The notes below the pieces were generated by a model that searched no databases, was not told the DNA's origin, and saw only the letters and a program-made list of their open reading frames with translations. Positions 45,936-55,766 of a DNA stretch of 64,000 bases are shown here, in pieces (position 1 is the stretch's first letter; every line of letters begins with the position of its first letter). Source of the stretch: Isoperla grammatica (Eukaryota > Arthropoda > Insecta > Plecoptera > Perlodidae); contig OX246744.1 of the NCBI GenBank assembly GCA_945910005.1, positions 397,501-461,500 on the forward strand. Direction: 5' to 3'. A program made the position numbers and the translations under genes.

Positions 45936-48681
45936 TGTCACACTACCCTAGCTCAACTATTTGGGTGGACATTAATATAAATGAATCTCAGTTGATTATT
46001 TGTACTCACTCTTGTTGAACTGCCTCTCCAACCGAACGCAAGCCGCCTTTATCAACGAAAGCACTTTCGTTGACTCATGACAGCTCCCGTTCCGGTCCTC
46101 GTCCGAACGAACGTCTGCTTCACTTCACTTTATATTTTCAACTGAGATTTCATATTGATAAACAACTTTTTAAATATTGGCTTTTCTTTCAACACACAGG
46201 CCATCCTGCCCCTGTCACCCCAAAGCTAGCAACCCATACACACTGATTTGTTTTCTTTCTTTTACATAGCAACTCAAAAACCAACAATTCCATTTAACAA
46301 CACATAACATTGCCTTCTCAACTTCCTATCTTCATAAGCCTTCGCCTTCTTTATATGTATGACTTTTCCATCGATGTTACAATTACCCCCCTATTTCCCA
46401 TATTCTTCCAATCCTTGATGAATATGGAAAATACCCTCAAAGATAACGCTTGAATTCTTCTAAACCTCCATCCTTAAAACCTATTGACAATCAACCAAGA
46501 CCTTCAACAATCCCCAACAATACCGTTACGTAATTCCACCTCTACATCAACAATACCCATCTGTCATCTCCAACAATACAACATTTATTTTAACTTTAAA
46601 AAATCCACCATGTGTAGAAAAAATCTTTTTTTTTTTTATAGCTATCCCACCACTCGTCAACATTATGACCCTACCATATGACATGACAACATTTTATAAC
46701 AACACTATTTATGACAACACTATAACATGACAACACTATAAAAACACCATTTATGACCACACTATAACATGACAACAACAACATGACCTACTCGACACAT
46801 TATGTACCATCTGACATTACTCTGACATGACAACAACAACATGACCTACTTGACAACACTCTTCATCACAACATCCCTATATAACCACATTGTTTTTTAA
46901 AATTTATGATGACAACCCTGATGACAACCCTATGTACCCCCCATGATTCTACATTGTTTTAAAATTTATGACAACCCTATGTACCCCCCATGATTTTTTT
47001 TATTTTTAGCCCAATTTAAAATTCCTTGTCTAAAAATTTAAAAAAAACATACCTTCAAAGAGAAAAAAACATTACTTCAACAAAACAACAAAAAACATTA
47101 CTTCAATCACAAAAAAAAAACCTCACATGTTGCCTATTGTCGATCAACCAACGAATTTTTCTTCCACAAGTTCCACCTCTAAACTTCCTCCAGTCTCTTC
47201 CTTTAACCCATTTTTTTTCGTAACAAACCCATTCTTTTTCATTATTGTCCCAATTATCTTGCCCTACAGTCATATTATTATTCTCCTCATCACCTACGTC
47301 ATCCTCATCTATCCCCACATCTTCATCAATCACTCTGTCCTCTTGCTGCCCTACAACACCCACATTTCTCTTATCACACACCACATCACCCTGCTCCCCA
47401 ACCATCTTCACATCTTCCTTATCATTCACCCCACCTCCTTGCTCTTCACCTATCTTCACATCTTCCTTATCATCCACCCTGTCTACCAGCCTCTCAACCA
47501 TCTCCACCTCTATCCTTCCACTCTCCACCTCTCCTACGCCCCTTAAATCATCCTCTCCGTCTCCTAGACCTCCTGCATCTCCTACCTCCACCTGCTTTCC
47601 CAAAAATATCATCCTCATTTCCACGGTCATTTCTTTTCTCATCTTCTCCAAGTCCATCTGTTTAACCATATCCCTCTTTAATTCTGCAGAATCCTTCTTT
47701 AATTCCTCCAAAACCCTGGCTTGTTCTTCCTGCCCTTTCTTCAAAGCCCTGGCTTGTTCATCCTGCCCTTTCTTCAAAGCCCTGGCTTGTTCATCCTGCC
47801 CTTTCTTCAAGGCCCTAGCTTGTTCATCCTGTCCCTTCTTTATCTCTTTCATTAAGCTCTTAAACATACTCTTGATATCACTATCCTCAGTTGGACCCTC
47901 CATGATCACCTCCTCAGATTCGATTCCTCCGATCAACTCCTCAGATTCACTTCCTTCAATATTCTCCAATTCCATCTCCATGCTTATACCCTAGACCCCT
48001 AGACTTTTTACTGCCTTACAACCCTACACAACCCTATTCTAATCATACACTCGCTCACACGATCCTACACTTCAGACCACCTCGAAATCTTACACTTCAA
48101 ACCACCTTGAATATCACTTCACTGATTCCACGAAAATTTTGTTATATTTTCCCTAAACAACTCTCACCTATGGACAAGCTCCTACTCCTCTCGGTCGTGG
48201 TTAAATATCGAGTCCCAAACGTTGGGCCGCCAAATTGTCACACTACCCTAGCTCAACTATTTGGGTGGACATTAATATAAATGAATCTCAGTTGATTATT
48301 TGTACTCACTCTTGTTGAACTGCCTCTCCAACCGAACGCAAGCCGCCTTTATCAACGAAAGCACTTTCGTTGACTCATGACAGCTCCCGTTCCGGTCCTC
48401 GTCCGAACGAACGTCTGCTTCACTTCACTTTATATTTTCAACTGAGATTTCATATTGATAAACAACTTTTTAAATATTGGCTTTTCTTTCAACACACAGG
48501 CCATCCTGCCCCTGTCACCCCAAAGCTAGCAACCCATACACACTGATTTGTTTTCTTTCTTTTACATAGCAACTCAAAAACCAACAATTCCATTTAACAA
48601 CACATAACATTGCCTTCTCAACTTCCTATCTTCATAAGCCTTCGCCTTCTTTATATGTATGACTTTTCCATCGATGTTACA
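45936..48681 (-). mobile_element. Non-autonomous LTR retrotransposon (minus orientation)
   Basis: Nearly identical LTRs of about 446 bp lie at 45936-46381 and 48237-48681, starting and ending TGT..ACA. A 4-bp duplication GGTA flanks the element. Reading on minus, a primer-binding-like ATTTGGCGGCCCAACG follows the 5' LTR and a purine tract GGGAAATAGGGGGGTAAT precedes the 3' LTR. The 1.85-kb interior codes only a Gag-like frame, with no protease, RT or integrase. Gypsy-like affinity is inferred from layout only. Confidence 0.85.
47103..47981 (-). CDS. Gag-like coiled-coil ORF of the LTR element (292 codons)
   Basis: An acidic, Lys/Glu-rich product starting MEMELENIEGSESEELIGG. Near residues 50-90 it has four tandem copies of a KGQDEQARAL-type heptad-rich repeat, then EELKKDSAELKRDMVKQMDL, all likely coiled coil. 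The second half is acidic (DKEDVKI, DEDVGIDEDDVGDEENN) and ends in a Trp/Arg-rich basic tail. No zinc knuckle is seen, so structural Gag function is inferred from position between LTRs. The opposite strand is also open across it, which is a shadow. Confidence 0.65.
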   Translation of the reverse strand: MEMELENIEGSESEELIGGIESEEVIMEGPTEDSDIKSMFKSLMKEIKKGQDEQARALKKGQDEQARALKKGQDEQARALKKGQEEQARVLEELKKDSAELKRDMVKQMDLEKMRKEMTVEMRMIFLGKQVEVGDAGGLGDGEDDLRGVGEVESGRIEVEMVERLVDRVDDKEDVKIGEEQGGGVNDKEDVKMVGEQGDVVCDKRNVGVVGQQEDRVIDEDVGIDEDDVGDEENNNMTVGQDNWDNNEKEWVCYEKKWVKGRDWRKFRGGTCGRKIRWLIDNRQHVRFFFCD

Positions 48682-48954
48682 GGTATTTATTAAAATGCTG
48701 ATAAAGTGCCAAATATTCGAATTCGACTTCGATATTCGAAATATTTTGCTCTCATTATTCGATATTCGTATTCGACTTTGAAAATTGGTATTCGCTCACC
48801 CCTAGTTTCAAGTTTTATAACAACAGAACAAATCATTTTTGTAGGCATTAAAACTGCTCAGGATAACGCCGTACCATTGTCTGTGCTATTTAAGGTTTTC
48901 AGAAGGCTCAACAATTGATACCTAGATATCCCGTGGGCATAAGTTCATATTGTT

Positions 48955-49340
48955 GCCACCAAAATGATCAGCACTTACCCCTGGCTGCTCCCAGCACCCT
49001 CCTTGCCTCCAGGTGGTCGGGCAGAGACCCGTGACAGCTGCCACCCTAATGACACAGTGCAGCACTCACCCCTGGCTGCTCCCAGCACCCTCCTTGCCTC
49101 CAGGTGACAGCTGCCACCCTAATGACACAGTGCAGCACTCACCCCTGGCTGCTCCCAGCACCCTCCTTGCCTCCAGGTGACAGCTGCCACCCTAATGACA
49201 CAGTGCAGCACTCACCCCTGGCTGCTCCCAGCACCCTCCTTGCCTCCAGGTGACAGCTGCCACCCTAATGACACAGTGCTGCACTCACCCCTGGCTGCTC
49301 CCAGCACCCTCCTGGCCTCCAGGTGGTCGGGCAGAGACCC
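48955..49340. repeat. 72/73/91-bp donor array at W21 (5 donors)
   Basis: Donor strings CTCACCCCTGG (minus: CCAGGGGTGAG) occur at 49065, 49138, 49211 and 49283, plus CTTACC at 48974. The distal unit is 91 bp and keeps GGTGGTCGGGCAGAGACC as in the exon. The shorter ones lost 18 bp between two CAC strings. Only 49283 joins the full exon. Confidence 0.92.
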
Positions 49341-49526
49341 GTGACAGCTGCCGGCCGACAGGTTGCTCCGACCAACGAGGTCGGGACACGACCGCGACAC
49401 GTAGACCCCGGCCTGGCAGGAAGACGACCGGTCGGCCGGCTGGACGGAGGAAGAGACCACGATGCAACGGTGCTTCGAGTCGGGCGGACGCAACAGGTCC
49501 TCCATGAGTAGCGAGCGCAGGGACAT
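49289..49526 (-). CDS. VPS13D: VPS13D exon W21
   Basis: Acceptor TTATTGCCGTAG, donor GTGAGTGC; phase 0 in, phase 1 out. It encodes MSLRSLLMEDLLRPPDSKHR, SQ-like YVSRSCPDL and SLPDHLEARRVL. The SLLMEDLL---DSK(Y/H)-----S and SQSCP------PRSLP-H-E pattern matches VPS13D. Confidence 0.96.
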
Positions 49527-49802
49527 CTACGGCAATAAACCCGCTCTGAGACACTCGCTTTTACGTGTATTGCCTCTAGCAACAGTGACGCTACCTATTA
49601 GCATATGTACCGAACTGAACGTGTCTACGTAGCAATCTGGCGGTAGAGTTTGCAAGGTCCGTCAATCCCCTAGGCCATCAATGTTGCTTGAAAGTAGAAC
49701 TGCTTCCAGTCAACTTATTGTTGTGAGTGACTGCATTGATGTCAACAAGTGGAGGCAACAACTTGACCGTGTGCTACTCTAGTGACACGTGCAACAACGT
49801 AC

Positions 49803-49939
49803 CTGTATGTTTGTCTCGTAGCGATGCGAGCGGTTGTACTGAACGTTGAAGTCCTGGAACGAGAGGTCCACGAGCCCTTGTTCACCGCTGCCAAGGTCGG
49901 CTCTCAGCTCCACAGTGAACACGGGCAGCTCGAACGTCA
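49803..49939 (-). CDS. VPS13D: VPS13D exon W20
   Basis: Acceptor GTGTGTTGGCAG, donor GTACGTTG; phase 1 in, phase 0 out. It encodes FELPVFTVELRADLGSGEQG, LVDLSFQDFNVQYNRSHRYE. L-V-L--DL--G-QGLV-L-FQDF-V-(F/Y) is conserved. Confidence 0.95.
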
Positions 49940-50218
49940 CTGCCAACACACCAACACCATGCAACATTGAAATTCTCGTTTTAACAAAAATTGATTAATA
50001 TTAACCATGCAAACAATTAATAAATATTAAAATAAGTTCTTTCTATTATTTGCTAAGTATGTGTCATTGTCATTCCCTTCTTTGGCTTTGTTGTTCGTAA
50101 AGTATAAACATGTTTTAAGATGTACCTCTTCTTACAAACTAGGTATAGCTTGGATTTTAAGAAAGTCAGGGTTCAGATAAAAGTAGGTATTGCGCTTCTG
50201 ATGACTGTAAGGTGGCAC

Positions 50219-50471
50219 CTTTGACTGTGAGCTCCCTGACTTCAGCTTCGGGGGCAGCCTGCACCTTGGCCCTGACGCTAGGATCCATGTTCAGTTCCGT
50301 CACTCCCTCCTCCTCCTGGATGCCTCCGAGCGGGGGTGGCGGGGGACGGTGAGGGGCGGGCGCTGTCTCGTCTGACAGATGGGACAGGATACCGTCCACT
50401 GTCTCCAGCAGCTGCTCGTACTGTTGCCGGGACAGGGACACCTTCAGACCCGTCACAACGCTGCCGGTTAT
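50219..50471 (-). CDS. VPS13D: VPS13D exon W19
   Basis: Acceptor GTGTCCCAG, donor GTGCCACC (weak); phase 0 in, phase 1 out. It encodes ITGSVVTGLKVSLSRQQYEQ, LLETVDGILSHL, a proline-rich stretch, then VRELTVK. The IEG--V-P--V-L----YEQ-L-T-D- match aligns without a gap from W18. Both edges were chosen by phase. Extending upstream would hit a stop. Confidence 0.85.
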
Positions 50472-50489
50472 CTGGGACACATTCACAGT

Positions 50490-51190
50490 GACTGCTGCAT
50501 TATACGTGTACAAGGTGTTCTTAGAGTACTGATACTAGCGCAGTGTTGTTACTAGGGATGACATCGGGTAATAAAATTCGGAACCGGTTCCAGCTCTCAT
50601 ATTACCCGGGTACCCGGATCCTGAAAACGTATTTTTTGATGTGTATGCTTGATTTGAAGGTCGTCGCTAGGCCTTGTGAAGGGCGCGGGGCGCGAAGACG
50701 AGGGACGAATGACATGCATGCCGCCTGCTCGAATAGCTCCTTGGAATACGCCTGCAGTACTCACGTCGAGTAAAAAAACATTTCGCAATACACAACTGAA
50801 GCACGTACATAAAACATGCTATTTCAAGTAAAATAAATTGTAATAGAACAAGTGTTAGCCAGAATGTTCACCAGAATGTTAAACAATGAACAAACAGTAA
50901 CGAATGCAAGTCGGTTCACGTCTGTTCTGTTCCCCGCCGGGTCACGTGTTGTGGAAGGGTAAGCTCGCGCCGTACCTGCTGGCTCCATCGAAATCAACCG
51001 CAGCAATACTGGCGCGTAATTATAGCCCAGAAACAGACTAATAAATTACCCGGACCCGAAAAACTGCTCCGGGTAATACTTTGGAGCCGGGTACCCGATG
51101 TCATCCCTAGTTGTTACCTGTAGTACGTACAAGGTATTCTTAGAGTAGTGATACTAGCGCAGCACTGTTACCTGTAGTACGTCTTGCTTC
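50490..51190. repeat. Donor-side duplication at W18 split by a MITE
   Basis: A unit of about 54 bp (GTACAAGGT.TTCTTAGAGTA and CTAGCGCAG, then GTTACCTGTAGTAC) is seen complete at 51123-51180 and again spanning 50507-50552 and 51110-51126, where the MITE at 50553-51109 splits it. Each copy carries the W18 donor GTAAC. Confidence 0.75.
50553..51109. mobile_element. hAT-like MITE
   Basis: Terminal repeats TAGGGATGACATCGGGTA and TACCCGATGTCATCCCTA are perfect inverses. An 8-bp duplication GTTGTTAC flanks it (50545-50552, 51110-51117). It is 557 bp with no coding content. Confidence 0.92.
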
Positions 51191-51370
51191 TCGTGCAGGA
51201 AGTCCGTCCCTCCGTCCTCCCCCAGCAGCAGCGTGGGGAAGCTGTCGGACTGCTTCATAACGCTGCGGCCCACGTCTCTCTCCACCACCAGCCGGACAAC
51301 CGTGTTGTGTAGGATGGGTCTACCTCGCGTGGCACAAGAGTACACTTCCTCTGCTCGCACCAGCAGCCCC
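51172..51370 (-). CDS. VPS13D: VPS13D exon W18
   Basis: Acceptor TTGGTTTCCTAG, donor GTAACAGT; phase 2 in, phase 0 out. It encodes LVRAEEVYSCATRGRPILHN, TVVRLVVERDVGRS and GGTDFLHEKQDVLQ. The G(R/Q)---ILN-T---F--E(R/K) pattern fits animal VPS13D. Confidence 0.92.
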
Positions 51371-51391
51371 CTAGGAAACCAATGTGTTTAG

Positions 51392-52023
51392 TAGGGATGT
51401 GCGGGTACCCGAAAAACGGGTATTTTTCGGGTAACAAAATTTACCCGAGGTCGGGTCGGGTCGTAAATTATGCCCGAAAAAACCGGGTCGGGTAGCCTAG
51501 GCCTAGTACAACATAATTTCGAGGTTATGATTGGTCGAAATTGTGAATTTCAATATGAAGCTGCAAGACGAGGAAGCTTGGGAGGAACTGATATTTATAT
51601 GAGGATGCCTTACCTTCTATCTCATTTTATTATTATTTCATGAATATAGTGTAGCCTAGGTGAATAACAATATTTCACCATGATTTCACAATGTATTTGA
51701 CATTTGACCATGATCTAGACAAAGATGGCGACCATATGCCAGAACTCCCCACCGAGCCTTCTTGGCGGAAATAGCGTGAAATACGGCGGGAAATTCAAAT
51801 TTTCAAATAATTAGAAAATTCGAATGTGTTGAAGTAGATTCGGATTCAAATATCGTAGATTCGTACACAACTACATTTTATGTAACGTGTTTTCTATTGA
51901 TTGATACATTTTTATTAATTATTAGTTTTTTACACTACCCGACCCGAACCCGAGCCCGCGGGTACTGAAAGTACCCGACCCGAGCCCGACCCGAACTCAA
52001 AAATCACTACCCGCACATCCCTA
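51392..52023. mobile_element. hAT-like MITE
   Basis: Ends TAGGGATGTGCGGGTACCCG and ACTACCCGCACATCCCTA are inverted, with subterminal GGGTCGGG/CCCGACCC pairing. A perfect 8-bp duplication GTGTTTAG lies at 51384-51391 and 52024-52031. It is 632 bp, AT-rich inside and non-coding. Confidence 0.92.
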
Positions 52024-52081
52024 GTGTTTAGTATTGCACATCCATCTCACATGAAGGCAGCCACGTACGTACGGTACTCAC

Positions 52082-52336
52082 CGCGAGCGGGGGTGGTGTG
52101 AAGTACGCCCGTCATCCTCCGTGTCCAGAGAGTACAGGTTCATGTCCTTCACCTCCAGACTGTAGGTCTCATGTCGCCCCGCCCCCCAATCTCCCCCTCC
52201 CCCCTCGTCGTCGGGGGTCGCGGGAGGGGGGGGAGCGTTGTTGACAGAGATCTGGCCCAGGTGGGCGACAAACACTTGGCCACTGTCGGCCCGACGCGGC
52301 ATCACCACCACAGGGGTGTCCAGTACTACGTCCAGC
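52082..52336 (-). CDS. VPS13D: VPS13D exon W17
   Basis: Acceptor GTGTATTTCCAG, donor GTGAGTAC; phase 2 in and out. It encodes LDVVLDTPVVVMPRRADSGQ, VFVAHLGQISVNN, an acidic Gly/Pro linker and YSLEVKDMNLYSLDTEDDGR. PVV--PR---S----V-HLGQI---N and --V-D-(K/N)LYSL match the family. Confidence 0.96.
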
Positions 52337-52577
52337 CTGGAAATACACGACCATACCTTATTGACCATTATTACCAGTTAATTACTTCAATAAAGTAAAC
52401 AAAATAACTATACATACATGCGTGCAAAATAATCCAGTCTGAATTTGAAGGGGTTTGGGGGGAAATGTCATCTATGTAGGCTAGTTTTTATTAACAAAAG
52501 CACGTAAAAATAAATACACAATGAAATGGACCAAATATAAGTGGCAAAGAATGTGCAGATAAAGGAGCAAGTGTTAC

Positions 52578-52766
52578 CTGATGCTGGTGATAACGTCCTC
52601 CTCCTCCCCGGGGCTGTACGGAGTGTTGGGGGTGGCGAGCATCTCGGAAGACTGGGAGAAGCTGTAGCGCGGGCGTCTCGTGGGCGTAGACAGCTCCGTC
52701 GCGGAGCCGTACAGTGACGAGGGCAGTCTCGTGTTCATCGAGAAGGTGTTGGCCAGAGCCTCGGCC
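52578..52766 (-). CDS. VPS13D: VPS13D exon W16
   Basis: Acceptor GTGTTCCCTCAG, donor GTAACACT; phase 2 in and out. It encodes RAEALANTFSMNTRLPSSLY, then a Ser/Thr/Pro-rich linker (RRPRYSFSQSSEMLATPNTP) and EEEDVITSIR. It is poorly conserved, as is the matching region in other animals; phase and order support it. Confidence 0.88.
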
Positions 52767-53050
52767 CTGAGGGAACACAACAGCGCAACGTTAGGATAAT
52801 GTTCCCAATAGACCCATCACGACCAATAGTAAATGAATGTAATGATGAATACATAGCAAACATACTGTAAACCATGTTTCTTATGAGGTACCCAAAGGGT
52901 TAGAGGTTCAGGTCCACCTATTCTTGGATTAGGAACAAACTTAACTTGAAGTTCAGCCTATTGATAACGACTGCCAAGTATTTTGATGTTACTTTGTGCA
53001 AGACCTCTGGGCATGCGACAAGACGAGAACGGCATACGACTATCACCCAC

Positions 53051-53225
53051 CTGGCGTGTACCAGACCAATGGCCATCTCCGTAGCAGCCACGCGTATCGA
53101 GCGCGCCAGATTGGCCAGGTACTGCTTGAACTCTGTGGCGCACGACTGCAGCTCCAATAGGAACAGCGGGGAGTGTGTGTACCACACCGAGGCCATTCGC
53201 ACCTTCACGTCAGCCTCCTCTCCTT
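53051..53225 (-). CDS. VPS13D: VPS13D exon W15
   Basis: Acceptor TTCCTGTGTAG, donor GTGGGTGA; phase 1 in, phase 2 out. It encodes EGEEADVKVRMASVWYTHSP, LFLLELQSCATEFKQYLANL. V-(V/L)-MAS--Y-HS--FL-EL matches. The acceptor is repeated upstream. Confidence 0.94.
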
Positions 53226-53712
53226 CTACACAGGAACAAGACATTAGGTTCACACACGCAAGCACTTATATGCGTACCACACCGAGGCCATTTGCACCTT
53301 CACGTCAGCCTCCTCCCCTTCTACACAGGAACAAGACATAAGGTTCACACACGCAAGCACTTATATGTGTACCACACCAAGGCCATTCGCACCTTCACGT
53401 CAGCCTCCTCCCCTTCTACACAGGAACAAGACATTAGGTTCACACACGCAAGCACTTATATGTGTACCACACCAAGGCCATTCGCACCTTCACGTCAGCC
53501 TCCTCCCCTTCTACACAGGAACAAGACATTAGGTTCACACACGCAAGCACTTATATGTGTACCACACCAAGGCCATTCGCACCTTCACGTCAGCCTCCTC
53601 CCCTTCTACACAGGAACAAGACATTAGGTTCACACACGCAAGCACTTATATGCGTACCACACCGAGGCCATTCGCACCTTCACGTCAGCCTCCTCCCCTT
53701 CTACACAGCGGG
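53177..53712. repeat. 95-bp acceptor array at W15 (6 acceptors)
   Basis: CTACACAGGAAC (minus acceptor TTCCTGTGTAG) recurs at 53226, 53321, 53416, 53511, 53606 and 53701. Each unit has roughly 50 nt of exon start plus 45 nt of intron with GTGTGTGAACCTAATGTC. The distal copy abuts the next array at 53712. Confidence 0.95.
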
Positions 53713-54418
53713 GGAACGCCGTGGCTCGACATGGAGTACAGTCCTAGTATAGTGTGTTGTGCTCACCCCGCGACGCGAACGCCCGCTGCACGCTGAAGCT
53801 GAACGCTCGCTTCTCCTCCAGCGGGCGAACGCCATGGCTCGACATGGGGTACAGTCCTAGTATAGTGTGTTGTGCTCACCCCGCGACACGAACGCCCGCC
53901 GCACGCTGAAGCTGAACGCTCGCTTCTCCTCCAGCGGGGGAACGCCATGGCTCGACATGGGGTACAGTCCTAGTATAGTGTGTTGTGCTCACCCCGCGAC
54001 GCGAACGCCCGCCGCACGCTGAAGCTGAACGCTCGCTTCTCCTCCAGCGGGGGAACGCCGTGGCTCGACATGGAGTACAGTCCTAGTATAGTGTGTTGTG
54101 CTCACCCCGGGACGCGAACGCCCGCCGCACGCTGAAGCTGAACGCTCGCTTCTCCTCCAGCGGGGGAACGACGTGGCTCGACATGGAGTACAGTCCTAGT
54201 ATAGTGTGTTGTGCTCACCCCGGGACGCGAAAGCCCCCCGCACGCTGAAGCTGAACGCTCGCTTCTCCTCCAGCGGGGGAACGACGTGGCTCGACATGGA
54301 GTACAGTCCTAGTATAGTGTGTTGTGCTCACCCCGCGACGCGAACGCCCGCCGCACGCTGAAGCTGAACGCTCGCTTCTCCTCCAGCGGGGGAACGCCGT
54401 GGCTCGACATGGAGTAGA
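53713..54418. repeat. 113-bp donor array at W14 (6 donors)
   Basis: GCTCAC (minus donor GTGAGC) falls at 53761, 53874, 53987, 54100, 54213 and 54326, exactly 113 bp apart. Each unit has about 86 nt of the W14 3' end (minus: GGAGAAGCGAGCGTTCAGC to CGTCGCGGG) plus 27 nt of intron. Single-base variants occur, such as CGCGAC/CGGGAC. Confidence 0.95.
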
Positions 54419-54568
54419 GCCCGACGCCCAACAGGTCGAGCGTGGTCGAGGTGGACTCGACCAGGGGGTCCTTGCCCAGGCTGAGAATGCGCTGGTGTCT
54501 CCGACCTCCGGGGGTCAGATCCAGAACCTGGAGACCACCGAGTGAGCCCTCCACCTCCAGGTCTACAC
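54332..54568 (-). CDS. VPS13D: VPS13D exon W14
   Basis: Acceptor GTGGGTTGCAG, donor GTGAGCAC; phase 1 in and out. It encodes VDLEVEGSLGGLQVLDLTPG, GRRHQRILSLGKDPL and EEKRAFSFSVRRAFAS. GSLG-LQ--DLT---------S(I/L)G matches VPS13D. Confidence 0.95.
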
Positions 54569-55008
54569 CTGCAACCCACAGCGTTAGAACACACCACTCT
54601 CAACCAGGACTGAGTCTGACTGAGCTTGGAGTTAGGCTATTACAATTATCTTACAACTTACAAATGTTAATTATTACGTTCAACTATAATTCTCCGTCTG
54701 GATCGGGAGTAGAATTTGGCCCAGGGTACTTATTACCTCTGCCGATCGTAAGAGGCGAGAAAATGAGCAAGTCCCCTTTCGCTAGATATCCTCCCCTTAA
54801 CTCCTTCAAATATTAGTGCTCCTACTCCTGCTCATACTTGCCCCTTTCCTCAAATCACTCTCCAACATCATTGACCTAGCCGTCGAGAACGTCGTTAAAA
54901 AAATAATAATAACAAAATCAAACATAATTCAGATAATCACTTTTCATAGCGAGAAAGTGTTCCAGAAACAGGTTACCAGAGTTGAGAACGGTAACGACTG
55001 TGACTTAC
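54569..55008 (-). other. VPS13D intron W13-W14
   Basis: Intron of 440 bp. The part near 54700-54790 (GGCCCAGGGTACTTATTACC..) has an unusual base mix and could be a short repeat fragment, but I could not assign it. Confidence 0.4.
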
Positions 55009-55151
55009 CCACGGTAGCCTTGATGCTGGCCTCGGCCATGGTTGCCGTGGCGATCTTCCTTCCCTCCTTGTTGACCCCACGGAGAAGCAACACATTCAGC
55101 CGGTGGAAGTCAAACGTGATCTCGGTGCGACCCGGTCTCGGGGCCGATCCC
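55009..55151 (-). CDS. VPS13D: VPS13D exon W13
   Basis: Acceptor TTGTGCCCCCAG, donor GTAAGTCA; phase 2 in, phase 1 out. It encodes ITFDFHRLNVLLLRGVNKEG, RKIATATMAEASIKATV. (I/F)-RLN-LLLR------GRKIATA-(I/M)---K--V is almost identical to animal VPS13D. Confidence 0.97.
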
Positions 55152-55475
55152 CTGGGGGCACAACAAGTCAAACTACTATCGCTGGGGGCACCACACAGGC
55201 GTGCAAGTCAAACTACTATCGCTGGGGGCACAACAGAGGCGTGCAACTCAAACTACTATCGCTGGGGGCACAACACAGGCGTGCAGGTCAAACTACTATC
55301 GCTGGGGGCACAACACAGGCGTGCAGGTCAAACTACTATCGCTGGGGGCACAACACAGGCGTGCAGGTCAAACTACTATCGCTGGGGGCACCACACAGGC
55401 GTGCAAGTCAAACTACTATCGCTGGGGGCACAACACAGGCGTGTAAGTCAAACTACTATCGCTGGGGTTACGTCC
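55150..55475. repeat. 40-bp acceptor-side array at W13 (8 units)
   Basis: GCTGGGGGCA (minus: TGCCCCCAGC) recurs every 40 bp at 55181, 55221, 55261 and so on to 55461. Each unit holds a decoy acceptor TGTTGTGCCCCCAG with CGATAG where the true exon has GGATCG. The duplicated exon part is only a few bases, the smallest seen. Confidence 0.9.
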
Positions 55476-55554
55476 CACCAGCAATGTTCTATCATGTACT
55501 ATGTAATGATATATTGCAAATAAATAGATAATTATAACACAGACGGGGTCTCAC

Positions 55555-55681
55555 CTGGGAGAGACGGACCCAGACGTCTCTGCAGTCGGTATCGGAGGCG
55601 GCATCGGACGCGACGAACTCTTCAGTTGAGGGAAGACTCGACGAGCAAACCCCATCAGTTCCACGATCGTTTCCTGGTTGG
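55555..55681 (-). CDS. VPS13D: VPS13D exon W12
   Basis: Acceptor CTTGTTCCAG, donor GTGAGACC; phase 1 in, phase 2 out. It encodes NQETIVELMGFARRVFPQLK then a Ser/Pro-rich tail. N-ETIVEL-GF----FP matches exactly in the family. No ATG at its start, so it is easily missed. Confidence 0.95.
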
Positions 55682-55766
55682 CTGGAACAAGATTACAGCG
55701 TCACAAACAACAGCTACTTCGCTGCAATCTGTGATCTGTTGTAAATGGTGATATAGTAATACCCAC

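Larger units (their letters stand above)
44435..48804. mobile_element. hAT-like element containing nested insertions (4.4 kb)
   Basis: It begins TAGGGATGGTCGAATATTCG and ends GTATTCGCTCACCCCTA, flanked by a perfect 8-bp duplication GTTTCAAG (44427-44434, 48805-48812). Its left part matches the fragment at 29805-30560. Its own sequence is TAGGCC-rich with AAGGTAAACTGGATCTAAA blocks. It hosts a foldback element (45038-45431) and an LTR retrotransposon (45936-48681). No transposase frame is seen. Confidence 0.85.

Noticed and set aside
47127..47994. Plus-strand frames of 139 and 249 codons, Ser/Thr-rich
   Set aside because: Opposite strand of the Gag-like ORF. The orientation of the LTR element (primer-binding-like site and purine tract) supports only the minus strand.
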